Position numbers and translations under genes: made by a program. Below the pieces are notes generated by a model. That model saw nothing but the letters and a program-made list of their open reading frames with translations, did not search any database and was not told the DNA's origin. Source: Sipunculus nudus (lineage: Eukaryota > Annelida > Sipuncula > Golfingiida > Sipunculidae). Taken from it: a DNA stretch of 64,000 nucleotides. The stretch covers positions 76,640,676 through 76,704,675 of the forward strand of contig CM049316.1 of NCBI GenBank assembly GCA_026874595.1, written 5' to 3'. Within the stretch, counting starts at the first letter, position 1, and every line of letters begins with the position of its first letter. This document shows positions 1 through 12,777 of this stretch, in pieces.

Positions 1-2544
1 GTGTTCAACGAACCCTTAAGCAATCATAAAGAGGGATAATCAAGTAATCACCAGTCCGTATTCATGAAATGATCTTGAGATGGACAATTTCCATGCGTCT
101 GGCCATTGACCAGTCTGATTTTGTCAATCTTTATGTTCACTATAGCCGATGGTATGGGATTCTAAAGTTATTACATTTGTTTCTAGGTAGGTCTGGGTAC
201 AAAGCTATATCACTTCCAGGTATTTGTGATTGTTTGTTGCGACATTTTGGACAAGGTTATTCCTGACCTGGACACTTACTGACACAAGTCATAATCTGTA
301 GTTAAAATAGTAATTAGCGCGATCTTTAAAGGTTTCTGAGATTTTATTTTTTATTTAGCTTTTTCATGCAATTTCAGCTGCATTTAATCAGCCTATGTTT
401 TGCTGATTTTTTTATAACGCTGATAAATGGTAGTATATTGTCCGCAGCATGAGAAAAGGTCAATGGACAGAACGATCACCGAAAGAGCCCTTACTAATCT
501 ACATGAAATTCAATAGTAATAACCGAAAGAGCTCCAAGAAACCATCACAATCAGAGTCCTCAGCCCTATGTTAACACAGAAGAAGACTGGATAACTACCT
601 GCAGGGCATTAATAATCCCCTGGTAACCTCAGCAGAGGACTCAATAGCCTCGAGCAGAGCTCTTTGTTACACCCTGCAGAAGTCTAAGTAACACCCTTCA
701 GTAAACCCGGCTTACCCTATATATCCCTTCAGTATCAGTTAGCTCAGTTTTATGTTAACCCCATCCGAGTCTTAAGTAACCTTCCATAACCCCAAATGCA
801 AATGCAAATACCAGTGAATGCTAATGAAGACGAGGTCCATGGTAATGTGGCTAATATGTGTTATGGTACAGTTTTTTTATAGAATTCATAAAGAAACCTG
901 ATCTCTTACCTTTATAAATAAAAGATAATCCCTTGGATCTTTTATAAAATAGGCAAGAAAACATGGATATCATTGCACACAGGCTTTTTTTTTATTTATA
1001 AATATCAACTATTTATAACATGTGGGGTCCTTCAAATAAAAAAAATTCAACAAGGCCACCTAGTTGCATGTCAGATAAGCCAAAACTTGGAAAATGGCGT
1101 TTTGCAACAAGAACAAATGACCTTTCTACCTTATATATACAACCTACCACATTAGGTTACATGTTTCCTCCGTTTGTCAACATTGCTGTGTTTACAAACA
1201 CTTTGTTGATAAACAAGTTCATACATCCTTCACGGTAGCGTTACAAAACTGTTCATGACCAGAATTACCATTAGATCATTAATATATATACGAAGAGGAA
1301 CTCAGACATTACATAAATTCTTTTTCGAAAACGTAGGTGAATAGGCAGCTTTAAAGGTATGGAAAATGGACTAAAATGTATGTGACTATTTACACAATTT
1401 AAAGAATGAAAGCTAATGTTTGTATGTTTTAAGTAAGCTGGCGAAATTCCAAGTATTGTATCTCGACCGGTAGAAAAAAAATACACCCTCTTGCATAATT
1501 TTTGTGGGGTTTTACAGTAAGAATTTATCAGCAATCAGTACTCAAACTTTCAAATGTAAACCTTGCACATCAATCCATGGATGATAGCACTCTACACAGT
1601 TAAGGAGAGTACTACGTGCTCGTTGCTTTGTTGTTTTTGTCTTCAGATTTGACGTTCTATATTCACGGTCCATTTACACATTAAGTTTTGCACTCGGTGA
1701 CCTAACAGCTGATTTTTCTCGTGTTCTTATGACTGATGACTCTTTCCTTTTTTTACAGTCGTCGAGCCTACAACACTTATTCATCAGAAACATTTCTCCC
1801 CTCAAAACCTCGTTTATGTAATTATGAAAAATTATTAAAAATCCTATAAATCGTTACAACTATGTTTTGGATAAATTTAATAAAATCTTCCATGATAATG
1901 TAACATTTCTCCAAATATTTTTTTTTTATTTCGCGTGTAGGTCTAATAGTTTGCTTCCACTTTTTTAATACTATTCGTCTTTAGCGGAATTTTTATCAAA
2001 AGATTCTGAGACCAAAATCAGATGTGCGTACTTTGTGAAAATATAAACTCGAATGGCTGAAGGAAATTAGTAGTGAAAGAATGATATTTCTTTAAAAGGT
2101 ACAGAGGCCTTTCAGTGCTATTTATTTTGAGTTATGGCCAAAATCATCTCAGCCTTGGCGGTCGCCGCACAGTCTAGACTGTGGTGAACAGCCATAAATC
2201 AGGTCTAATTAACGGCTGGCATTAGATAGCAGATTTAAGAGCGGAGGCTTAATTTTCACCGAAGCATGTTACTATGCCAGCAATGTAGTTATACAGAATG
2301 AAAATCAAACTGAAACTAGAGGAAACAAATTTAATATGTAATGAATGCAAAATGGTCGATTGCAAACTTAAGCATGAACGGTTGCAATCTTAAGAAAACT
2401 ATTTCAAAATCTGACTCCATATCATAATAATGAATATCTTTTATTAACATATATTCTGCTGATGTTAATATGTCACTTGTTACTGTAATTACACAACATC
2501 TAATCATACGCGTAAAACAAGAAGGGAAAGTACCTTAATAACTA

Positions 2545-2568
2545 CCCCCCCCCCCCCCCCAAAAAAAA
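2545..2568. repeat. C16-A8 homopolymer tract
   Basis: Sixteen C are followed directly by eight A. The C-to-A boundary resembles the expanded internal tract of the SINE copy near 46.88 kb, so this could be a decayed SINE scrap, but the flanks are not similar enough to call one. Confidence 0.8.
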
Positions 2569-2770
2569 GTAATGACGCCTCTTCCTGTAAGGCGCCTTTT
2601 CCGATAACCGACTTCAAGATAATCCCTCGACTATTTTATCATAATAAGCCGGAACACACCAATATCAGTCCAAGGACACAAATTTGCACCTGATTTTATT
2701 TTTGACCACAAACTTATTCCCAAGGTCGTATTCACCCTATCCAATTCCCCATTATCGCTCAATAGCGTCT

Positions 2771-2795
2771 CCCCCCCCCCCCCCCCCCCACCCCC
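2771..2795. repeat. Poly-C tract
   Basis: Nineteen C, one A, then five C. It is one of several long C or G homopolymers in an otherwise AT-rich window; others lie near 2.55, 15.23, 36.96, 42.62 and 46.88 kb. Confidence 0.85.
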
Positions 2796-3718
2796 AAGGA
2801 GTGGCTTACATTGATCGCTTGGCAACCGATTACATTTTGTTTTGTAATACTTAAATATAAATATGTTTTTTTTTCAGCAAAGCCCTAGCTTTCTCTGTCA
2901 AGGCTAATGGCTTGTGATCGATTCATACCACAGATACCAAGACTCAATTAATTAATCCCACGGGGGAAAATCTGTCATCGGTCGACACGATCGAGATAAA
3001 GCAAAATCCCATATCTTATTCATGTTGCTAGGATAGATTACTATGCGGGATAAATATATTATTTATCTCAGTCTTGGTTAACTGAACACAGGCTCCGTAG
3101 ACGGTATTTGTTATAGATTTATTAAAAAAGACAGAGAGAAAATACATAAATCTCGGTCTGTGAGGTATGATTGATCATTTCCGTATTTCAGGCCTTGCCA
3201 ACGTCCCAGGTCACAGAGACAGGCAATTAAAGTGCTTCGCCTCATTCGGTTTCAAATACGTTTGAATGCGTTGATCGCAGCTGATAATCATTGCTGGAGG
3301 TATGTGTCATGTGTAATTGAAAATATAATGTCCAAAATTTTTACAGGGATGCGATGAACGGATGGGATGATCGGATGCAAATAAACCTTGGAATATGTCA
3401 CCAATTTTTTACACGGTCGATTTTGTCGAAAGAAAATTCGGAGGGCAACTTTAAATAGCGATATTCAACATATTAATATTTTTATATAATAATTATTTCA
3501 TTTATCATTTCAACTTCTCCGAAAACATCTCCGTCCAATCTCTTGGCTTCAATAAGATGTTTATGCATATCAACCTACATATAATGTATCTATATATTAA
3601 TAGCGTGTGGCGATTTGTGTGATTTCCGTATCTCCCGATTTCCGGTGGATTTCCGATACCAATGTACGGATTGTTTCGTTCGTCCCAAACAGTGCGTAGG
3701 ACGGGTATTTGCTAGTTG

Positions 3719-3781
3719 CTATTATTATTGTTATTATTATTGTTATAATGATAATTATTATTATTATTATTATTATTATTG
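3719..3781. repeat. (ATT)n/(TTA)n microsatellite
   Basis: Imperfect trinucleotide array with interspersed TTG and ATG variants in the first half and purer ATT in the second half. Confidence 0.85.
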
Positions 3782-5542
3782 CTATAATTTTCTAAGGATA
3801 GGTCCATGGCCTGATAGCGGCACTGTCTATTGAATGAGGATGATAAATAATCTGAGAGATTAATTAAATATAGATCACGGTGAAGTTGATAATAAAAGAT
3901 TAAAGTCGCTGCTTAAAGTTGGATTATTAAAAATAACCTGATAGTTCAGGTAAGACATCGTTACTTCTTTACCTGTCCTTACGGTAATAGTTTAACATCA
4001 ACGGGGATAATTTATATTCATGAGCTTCTCCTAAGCAATAGTTACCCAATTTACACTGATACTTAGAAGCCAGATTTATGTAGAATCTCAGATTATTTAT
4101 CAAGAATTATGACCTTAAAACATAAACATAATTTACCATAATATTATAAATCAATATACATTTTCCACGAGTATTTCCTGTGTTTGGGTCACATGAGCCA
4201 GTATCGCAGGTTTCGTCAACTAAAACCATAAACAAACCAGGAACTTCGGTAGGAACCTCGCCGTTAACGACAAGGTAGGATTATTACATTAAAAATCTGA
4301 GACATCAAAAACCGTCTTTCTTTGAGATATTAGAAGCCCGAACACTCATTGTAGAATGTTATCGATAGGTGTCATTAGCATACTTTCATTTCATTACATG
4401 TTTGGATAATCTGCTTGGCAACAAGAAAATATATAATTTTTTTGTGAATAAGATTCATTGGAAATATATTCAGGTTTATAAGGCCTGTTCTAATACTTTC
4501 GTACTTCATTCTGTTAGATGAATGACGTATTCTAATTACCAGTGCTTGAGTCATTAGTTCACTGGACTGAATCCATGCTATTAACACCCGAGAGTCACAG
4601 TGAATTTAGGTGAATTACAAATCAGATCTCGGTGGGTCGGGATAATTGATTACGTCAAGGTCTAATTTTGCCGCAGCAAGACATTAATTAAGTTAATTGA
4701 ACCCGATGCTATGCCTTTATGCAAAACTTTTGACATTAATAGCTATTAATAGCTATGTGAGATTGAGAAATTAATCCTTTTTTCTTCATTAATCCAAATC
4801 ACCATAGATGTTTCCCAGAGGTATCGGATTGGGGCATAATCCTGTAAACGCCCTAGCATTAATGTCTAATTAGTCGGTTTAAATATATGAATCTGTCAGC
4901 TACTTATATATCTAATGCATATTACACAGAATTAGGCGATATATTACCGTAATTGGCTTTTCGGCCTATCTATTGTTATTTTTTTGTCATTTGTTAATGC
5001 ATATTTGTTAAAGTTTTCACCAGGCAGGCTCATTATTTAGTTAAGCTCCATTGAGTTTCAAGGTCTGCTAAACTAGTTGTATAAAATGAAGGTGGAACAT
5101 TATAAGCTGAATGAGCATGAGACAGACTTGTTTGACACGCATTGTCAATCAATTTTTCTCACCTCTTTCTAGGGTATAGGTGACTCAGCTGTAGAGCACG
5201 TGATTAAGTGGTCTCGTACCTGACAAATTATATTTGAATTATGCTCTCTGCAGATATTTTTTCACAGTAATTCCTCAAAATAACTGCTGTCAAGACGCAG
5301 TGGTTCCCTTTTCCTGAAAACTCTTAGATCTTTTCCCGTATTTATTATTCAACGCAAATGTTATCAGTCCACTCTTTCTAATTAATCTGATTAACTTATT
5401 TAAACTTTCTCTAGTTATACTGTAACAATAAATATCAATGGTAAAGTGATATCAATGGTATGTGCGGAATAATTATAAAAAAGAGATTGAAAATCATGAT
5501 TAGCCCCATACTATAAAAGTCAAACTTTATATATATTTAATA

Positions 5543-5544
<2 letters not shown>

Positions 5545-5588
<44 letters not shown>
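5545..5588. repeat. (TA)n microsatellite
   Basis: About twenty TA units, preceded by a short TTTAATATT-rich lead-in. Confidence 0.9.
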
Positions 5589-5590
<2 letters not shown>

Positions 5591-5746
5591 CTGTATCCAG
5601 GAAACAGAAAATAAGAATCCGTCTAGTCTGAAGGTGTATCTTCAGCATTCTTAAGCCAGCCTGCTGTAAAAAAATAGGCTACCTGAACGATATTTTAATA
5701 TCTAATTTAAATATCAAAGTAAACAAACGACATGAACGTTGTCTTT

Positions 5747-5838
5747 TTATGCTACGTCATGTTTTTGTCCCGAGTTGAGTTATGCTACGTCAGTTTATGG
5801 TTGACATATAAGGCGAATGACGTCTTTGAATGACTCAT
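5747..5838. promoter_or_regulatory. Cluster of CRE/AP-1-like sites
   Basis: Within 92 bases there are two copies of TTATGCTACGTCA (5747-5759 and 5780-5792, 33 bp apart), each ending in a CRE-like TACGTCA; a TGACGTC at 5818-5824; and a perfect palindromic AP-1 site ATGACTCAT at 5830-5838. These are binding sequences for bZIP factors of the CREB/ATF and Fos/Jun type. The clustering and the repeated 13-mer are seen directly. A role as an enhancer is inference, and no adjacent gene was identified to be its target. Confidence 0.35.
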
Positions 5839-6399
5839 GATGTGTCCAATATAACGGCCATATTACTTATGAGGAACAGTTACAGATGATTTAAACTGTA
5901 TAAAACCTTGTATAAATTAGAAAACAAAAGTGAAACGGTTATAGAAAAAGCACACATGACCGCTCTACCTAAAATATATAAGAAAGGAAAACTGTTATGA
6001 TGCTTAAGATCAATGGCATTGGGAACTAATGGTAGTTAGTACATATAGGTATGCCAGAAAACACCTGCTTAATTATACAAGTGTATTATGTCAATACATG
6101 AGCACACAGGTGTATATCAAATATTCATGTGGTCCATAAAATAGGTCAGGCAATTTTTAACAGTTACACAATGAAGCGGAAACGATGGTGTAATAATAAT
6201 AACAGTCGAGGTGCATGTCACACGATCGATCACATGACCTGACCTAGTTAATTGGCCATATACTGTATCAATTTCTGTAAGATGTGGCTAATGGTTTATT
6301 ACACGCAATTGGTATATTAAGTGATTGATGATGTTCCTGAAAACGGATCGTGTGCCAGATCCACTCAAAATTTTAATCCATTTTTCATTGGCCCATTCC

Positions 6400-6690
6400 A
6401 CTCGCCGAGGCAGGTATAATAGTCAACATTTCTTGGAATTAGTTTGGGGAAACAATTTCACCAAAGCAGCAATTCTCACCAATGCTCAACAGTCTACACT
6501 GGCTACCTGTAAACTAACGGATTATATACCAGATCCGTGTGTTTAAGGTTATTCACATCCTGTGCCGACCAAAGTACCTCGTCTCACGTATGCACTTCCA
6601 CACTCCTGCCAGAAATATGTGGTCTACAACACAAGCCTTGTATCATCATGTCCCACTCATACATACTGCAGTGAGCTACGTACTATAGGA
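6400..6690 (+). mobile_element. CR1/L2-like non-LTR retrotransposon, RT 3' scrap
   Basis: Conceptual translation gives the motif LNSLHWLPV near 6487-6513, followed after a stop by RIIYQIRVFKVIHIL. About 30 residues later comes PARNMWSTTQ, with a proline-histidine-valine-proline stretch after it. This order (LHWLPV, then RI.YKI, then P.RN.RSS and VP) is characteristic of the region after the reverse-transcriptase fingers and palm in CR1/L2/Jockey-type elements. An in-frame stop after LPV and the loss of everything upstream show it is a dead 5'-truncated fragment. The boundaries are approximate because neither target-site duplications nor a 3' tail are clear. A related, longer remnant lies at 43.77-44.71 kb. 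Confidence 0.7.
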
Positions 6691-7789
6691 GGTAGGGCCG
6701 TTAGCGCAGCTGCTCAAGGCTGTGGAAAATATTCCTTATAAACCACTATAAGCTATTACATTGAAAGGAAACATCCGAACACACTGTTCGGACAGTAGAC
6801 TGGACAGTAGAATAGCACCAGACAAAAGCGCATAGAAAGGATGTCATATACACGAGCTCTACAAAAAGAATATATTTCAGGTATCGAGGATTGTTTAACC
6901 CAGTGTAAGGATTTCATTTACACAGTTATTTCGGGGATTCGAAATGGTTAAGAGCAGCTTTACCCAGTCTTAACCACGGTTTTATGTTTGTCTGATTTAA
7001 CCAACTAATTATGTCTTAACCAGGTTAATCTTCATGTAACTTCAAGTTATTTTAGCTAAAATCTGGTCTGCATTAAAAACCGACCGTTGGTATACGCTGC
7101 GTGGGAGTTTATTATAGTTTTATAGATTGATCAATAAAATGTTATGAATGTTTATAATACGTTTCTATGCAGAAATCGGCTGGGGTATAATTGAAAGTTA
7201 CTTAAAACTCAATTTACCTGTTCACAGGCTTGTGCATACGTCTCCTGTGATGTAATAAACCTCGTCTGTCCTGTCTGCAATTGATTGGAACTCGAAACTG
7301 GACAAGACCTACTCAGCTCAATTATATATTTCAGTCACTATTATCAACTGTCAGCTGTTATGCAATGGTTCATATTTATAACATACAGAAGCAATTATCT
7401 GTCATGAGAGGTAAGTGGCGAGGTATGGAATATTCAAGTCTTAAACAATTTCAGTATTAAGGTAATTTTGAGTTCAGGATCCGTCTCTATATCGTAATAT
7501 TTATATAATATATAAATTGTATGGGAAAATATAGGAGATTTGGTTATTTCAGGTTCAAGGGATTAAGACCTTCTTTTTCCTTCATCTGACTTTGTCCTGA
7601 AAGTGTGATTGTTCAACAGGCAAAACATGTAGGAATTATAAGACAAAATATTTATATAAAAATAAAATATATTCTATACTAAAATTATAAAGGTTATATA
7701 GAATGTTGTTCCACTATACCCACTTGTACTTGGACAAAATACATATTCAAGAATAATACACATTCCATTTGATAACAGATACTACGTTC

Positions 7790-7940
7790 AGTAGGCATTG
7801 GGGGTGGAGGAAACCAGAGAACCCGGAGAAAACCATCAGCTTGGACGGGCAACTACAATCCACCCTCATCGCCACACCTGAGACATGAACCCGGGTCGCC
7901 AGCGGAGAGAGGCGAGTATTTTACCCCTTGACCGTCCAGG
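7790..7940 (-). mobile_element. tRNA-derived SINE fragment
   Basis: Read on the minus strand, the right edge starts with a tRNA-like head: a box A-like GGTCAAGGGGTAAAA and, about 30 bases on, a box B-like GGGTTCATGTC. It continues into a core whose plus-strand form reads GGAGGAAACCAGAGAACC followed by CGGAGAAAACC. That core is very common in metazoan, notably molluscan, tRNA-SINEs. The tail is not identifiable, so the element is probably truncated on the left. No target-site duplication was found. Confidence 0.6.
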
Positions 7941-8059
7941 GTATATAGAGTATATATATTACTACAAACATCTGACTAGATAATTTAAAATCATCTACAG
8001 TGATTCCGTCAGACGCTAGATTCTGTACTGAGAATGCATACCGTGTGCCATTGATTTAC

Positions 8060-8219
8060 CTTTTTCCTCAGTCTTATTTTCGGACAGACACCACAATACG
8101 AGACACGTCGTTATAACGATCAGCAGGTACTTGTAACCATATAAGCCCGGATGCCTAATCCCTTTCTCGCGAGACAACTGGTAGTAAACATGCAAATTGA
8201 TTGACCAAATGGCTGTCAC
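8060..8219 (-). CDS. Candidate initial exon, short type II membrane protein
   Basis: I do not recognise this product. A minus-strand frame opens at an ATG at 8219. After about 28 residues comes a hydrophobic stretch (YLLIVITTCLVLWCL) that could be a signal anchor, then a polar, charged segment ENKTEEK containing an NKT glycosylation sequon. The frame runs into GTAAATC, a reasonable 5' splice site, at 8053-8059. A short cytoplasmic tail, an anchor and then a lumenal stem is the layout of Golgi type II enzymes, but no catalytic exon is visible downstream. Codon use is somewhat more G+C-rich than its surroundings. It could equally be a chance ORF. Confidence 0.25.
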
Positions 8220-9477
8220 AGTGCTGTATGTCTGACAACGTCCATCCCCTTTAACAATAAGGCTTACACATTAATACTATGAATAATGAGCAGTTTCGTT
8301 ACAAATTCCCGATTTTATATCTTACCTTCTTATTACAGATATTCCCTATGGGATGCCTTGCGAAACTATTCATACATTCCAAACTATGTTATAGGTGTCC
8401 TGGAATCAGCAAAACCAATCACCATATTTTTGTCCAGTCTAAAAGACGCCTCCAATGACAGGGTTATGTCTGTCGTGTGGAGTATAGGTGCATGCCACAA
8501 CAAATCCAGTATGGTAACTTATCAACACAGGATCCAGAATCGTATTTAAATGAAGTCTGCGGATCATACATTCTAGAGAAATATCAAACCAGCGGACTTA
8601 AACATACGGGAGGAGCTTTTGGGGATTCATAGGGGTTTCGATGATGTAAATCCATTCTCCCATCAACCGCTTTTTATGGCCAATTTTTTGCCGGGCCTAA
8701 AAATCGGTAGGATCGGTGGATGTGACGGTGCTGCCGGCAGAAAAAAACAATGTCAAACATTTGCCGGCCGATTATTATCCTGCCTGAAAACCATTTGATG
8801 TGATAACGGAACGAAAAAAAATCTTCTGGTTAAAAACCTCCTTTTCTTTTTATATCATTCCTGGTTCCAATTACAATCTTGGAGAAGGAATCAGAAGTGA
8901 CCAGAATAACCTAAACAATCTGAAGATCTGTACGGAAAATCGGGTCGGTTTGCGGGCATCCTGATGTTGAAGACCTTAGAGGGTTTAGGCCCCTGGATGT
9001 TAATGATAAAAACCTTCCTTTCTGAACTCTGCCCACGAAAACCACGCATCTCCATAAGTGCTATGACACAAAAACATGCCACACATTCGTTGTCATGTCA
9101 AAAAAAAAAGAAACTGTACATCTGCTTTAGCGATGCGTCACGTGATTGCCGTTAACCAAGTGTAGCGTTTTCATTTGTAAGATGAAGAACCGAGAAGAGC
9201 AGATTTAAGAATCTAACGAAGACTTTTCTTTATCGGGTCTTTTATCAGACGAATTAATATACCTATTCAGCTTACCTGAATGGAATCTGTTTTAATAATC
9301 AATATTGAATAATCATGGTTTTCCTTTAATTGTAATCCCTGATATTCTGAATTGGTTTGGTTAATGACTAGCGACCACAAAAATGCACTTTGTAGGTATG
9401 AAGAAAAAATCAAAATGATGCTGTTCAAATAATAATATCAACAATAACAACAAAAATAACAACCACAACCGCAATTT

Positions 9478-9505
9478 AATAATAATAATAATTATTAATA
9501 TAAAA

Positions 9506-9546
<41 letters not shown>

Positions 9547-9552
9547 TTATCA
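9478..9552. repeat. (AAT)n-(ATT)n inverted trinucleotide repeat
   Basis: AAT units switch to ATT units around 9492-9510, so the tract can pair with itself as a weak hairpin. Confidence 0.8.
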
Positions 9553-11734
9553 TGAAGCCATCTTATTAAGGAATTATCGGATGCCGCATATAATTTTGTT
9601 AATTTATTTTAATATCTGGGTAACTTTCTTTGGGTCAAACATAACTTATGCAAAGTAGCAAGTTCACGTAGTAACCAATCCCAGGTAAATATAAAAACTT
9701 ATAAAAATCCATTACGTAATGAAGCGGTTAACACCGTCACTGTTGAACTGAGAAAAAAAATCATGACCCTGACCCGATATTGGTTTCTCTTCAGAGAAAA
9801 GCGTCAGTTGAGAAAATAAAAGAAATTTGACGCAAGTGTAGCATAATATTGCTTTTGTTTTAACGACTTAGACTTAATGTCTACCACAATAAAACATGAT
9901 AATGTAGTGACCTTTGAAAGAAACCCTCCGAAGACAAGCTAAGGCCCTCTATCAATCAAAACGTATAAGCAGTCCCCTAAGACTTAGTGTGAATTTCAGC
10001 TAACAAAAAAAAACATGTATCTTTTATCGGCAGCCCTCCGTCGATATGTACCAGAGATCCAGTACCCAGAGGATTTGCTTTCAAATGTTTTTTATTTTAT
10101 TTTGGCATGGTTGAAGGCTTTTTACATATTATGGCCCTGAAACAATAAAAAAAACATTGTTGTGATATATTGTTCCCATGCCTGCATATTTCTCGATATA
10201 TCCACAGTATAAAACTTAAGGGTATCAATAGTCCATTTTTTTTCAAAATACTTATAAGTTTAACTTTATTTGTATTTTTTTTGGTATTTTTTATGAGAAC
10301 AATTGATCATAGAAAAAAAATGATATATAAATATGGCTAACTTAAGATATATAAGTACTGCATAAGAAAAAGGAAAATGGAACGTTGAAATGCTCGCTGG
10401 TAGCGGCGGGAATCTTATTGAAAAAATGGGTGTTATCTTAGATCCGTAACCAAATTTATCCGAACAGAATTCATGTCCCCCGAACCCCTTAATTTTCTGT
10501 TGTAATTGGTATACTAAAGAGAAATATATTCCGAATGGGCAGGAGTCTCATGAACCGCTTACTTATTGCATGTTACGGCTGGTCTCAGGTCTGTATCCGC
10601 TCTCTTTTCGGCAAAATATGTGTGCCGATGCCGATACATAGACAAGACGTTTCCAATGTCAGAAGCCAATATTGTGGACAATCTCTAAATAGATATATAT
10701 ATGCAGAACATCACATATGTCAGCTATCACTCATTCCTGATCCTTGGTGGACACATTAATAAACCTTTCACCAATGCTTTCAGCCTGTGATCAAACAATC
10801 TAATTCCGTGGATGAATATTAAGGAAATTGTTCCTCCCAGTTCTGAATGACGCTTTAAGAGTCACTTTCTTGCTTGGTCGTGTTTGGTCTGAAATCATGA
10901 ATAAAATACACGTCAACTGAGGCGTTTATCACACGACGGTAAATGAACCTTTCCTCTGATCTCGGCTAGTCAGGAAGTCAATGTCAGGCCTACGAATTGA
11001 AGTGACAATGCTTTAACACAGGGACATATACATGCCAAGATAATCAGCTGTCGCAACAAAGAATTTCTGTTGCATCAGTAAAATACCAGAGCTATGCTCA
11101 TTCACATTCCATTCTACAGGATGCAATTATTTTTCTCATTTAGAAATGCCGACAGTTCCATTAGATACACCAGTAATAAATACACGTCATCCAAAAGACC
11201 AAAAGACCCATTTGTTTTGAACGTAAAATTGACATTTTTGATATAATCTTTCAAAGAAATGTAAATTATTTTAAGTGATACCATGTGTGAGCGCTGTCGG
11301 CACCAGCCAAATTCTTAGGATACACTTTTAAAAGAATAGAGACATTAAATGTAGGAGCTGCGGGTATTAAACTTTATTCAACATGGACGTTTATCGTGAC
11401 TATATGAAATTTTATTCGCTTGACTGAAATTAATGGACTATGTAAAATGAAGAAAATAATGCAATGCTTCCATTTGAAATGTTACCTGAAAAGAATACTG
11501 TAATCATCCATCTTCAAGTTTTCAGGACCGCAATCGAATATGTTGTGATTCATTTTGCTTGGATGACACTTTAAAGCCTTCCTTGTAGGAAGAAAGACTT
11601 GCATGCAATGACGAGGTTTTGATTGTTTATTTATTTCCTCCTGTTTGTGAGTGTAGAAGATTTTCAAGATTTCTGAATCAGCAAAGGATTAATTGTGCGA
11701 GAAATGATTATAGACGACTGGTGTACACCTGACA

Positions 11735-11786
11735 AACACACACATACACACACATATATATATATATATGTGTGTGTGAGTGTGTT
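11735..11786. repeat. Compound (CA)n(TA)n(TG)n microsatellite
   Basis: CACACA runs into TATATA and then TGTGTG. The whole tract is therefore nearly self-complementary. Confidence 0.9.
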
Positions 11787-12777
11787 CGTTCATTAAAAGA
11801 AAGGTCTGATATTATCAAATTATTCAAGGTATAAATTACTCAAATTAAAATGATGAAAATTAGTACTTAAAAGTTATATTTTCATTTTAATTGCCTAGTG
11901 TTTATGGAAGCAAATCAAAATATAAAAAAAATTAAGATGTCCAAAACGACCAAGGCCATGGACAGGCTATCCCGTAGGTTTAGCGAGGTCTGGGTAGTGA
12001 GCTCTGTTAAAATCCAAGACATGGTGTGCATCGCACGTGTCCGGTATTCATATCATTTTAATCATAAAAAGGCAGATACATCACCCCATCTTCCTTCATA
12101 TTCTTACCTTTATATTCTTATTTTTCTAAAAATAAACTTTTGTATTTGTAAAATTGAGCTGCAGGATGTTGACATATGGGTAACCATGGTGTTAAAACAG
12201 TAACCATACATTTTTCGGAACGTTTCTTTTCAGATCTCATTTTATTCATCAAAGGTTCATTCAATTTCCATTTTTGATTTCTTCTCTCATTTTGAACAAA
12301 ATCGACATTAAGTATGTTTATTTACCAGCAATCATGGACTGCACGTAACTCATTTTCTTATTTCCTCATCCGTGTCTCAAGCTTCCCTAATTTCCTGGAT
12401 TTAACTGTCAACATGATTAGCATTTAAAGACATTAATCATGAATTAATTGATTTTGTTGTCACAGAGAGCCTTTAGTTGTTCCATAATTAATGCAAAGAA
12501 GAAGATGCAATCCAAATTATTTTTTTAACGTGCCTTTTTTTCTAATTTTACTCCTATATCAGAGTTAAGATAATACCTGACAGGCGAAGGTGGTCTGCAG
12601 GCCAATTGGGATTAAACGTTTGGTGTATAAATAAGCCTTGTTTATTCTCAAAATAAACACCATTGAAAGAACGCACGCCTCCGCCAAGCCATAGTCCCTG
12701 AGGACCTATTATACAAAAAAATACTAGAAGCCATATGTACCTGATTGAGATGTTTTTCGATAACACGTATATATGGA

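Larger units (their letters stand above)
1..5544. other. Unannotated AT-rich DNA, no supported gene
   Basis: No ORF here resembles a known family, and none longer than about 90 codons is open. The stretch holds two poly-C tracts and an (ATT)n tract (listed separately), an overlapping octamer pair ATGCAAATGCAAAT near 796, and a 10-bp tandem pair ATTAATAGCT near 4737. Nothing else stands out. It is probably intergenic or intronic. Confidence 0.5.
8550..12772. other. No supported gene
   Basis: No coding similarity was recognised. Near 8.67-8.80 kb there is a short G+C-rich patch with repeated TGCCGG words in opposite orientations, possibly a transposon end. Microsatellites at 9.48 and 11.74 kb are listed separately. 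A 101-codon plus-strand ORF starting at 11898 has no recognisable motif. Confidence 0.5.

Noticed and set aside
6690-6740. tRNA box A-like GTTAGCGCAGCTGC after the RT scrap
   Set aside because: No box B within the expected distance and no SINE body.
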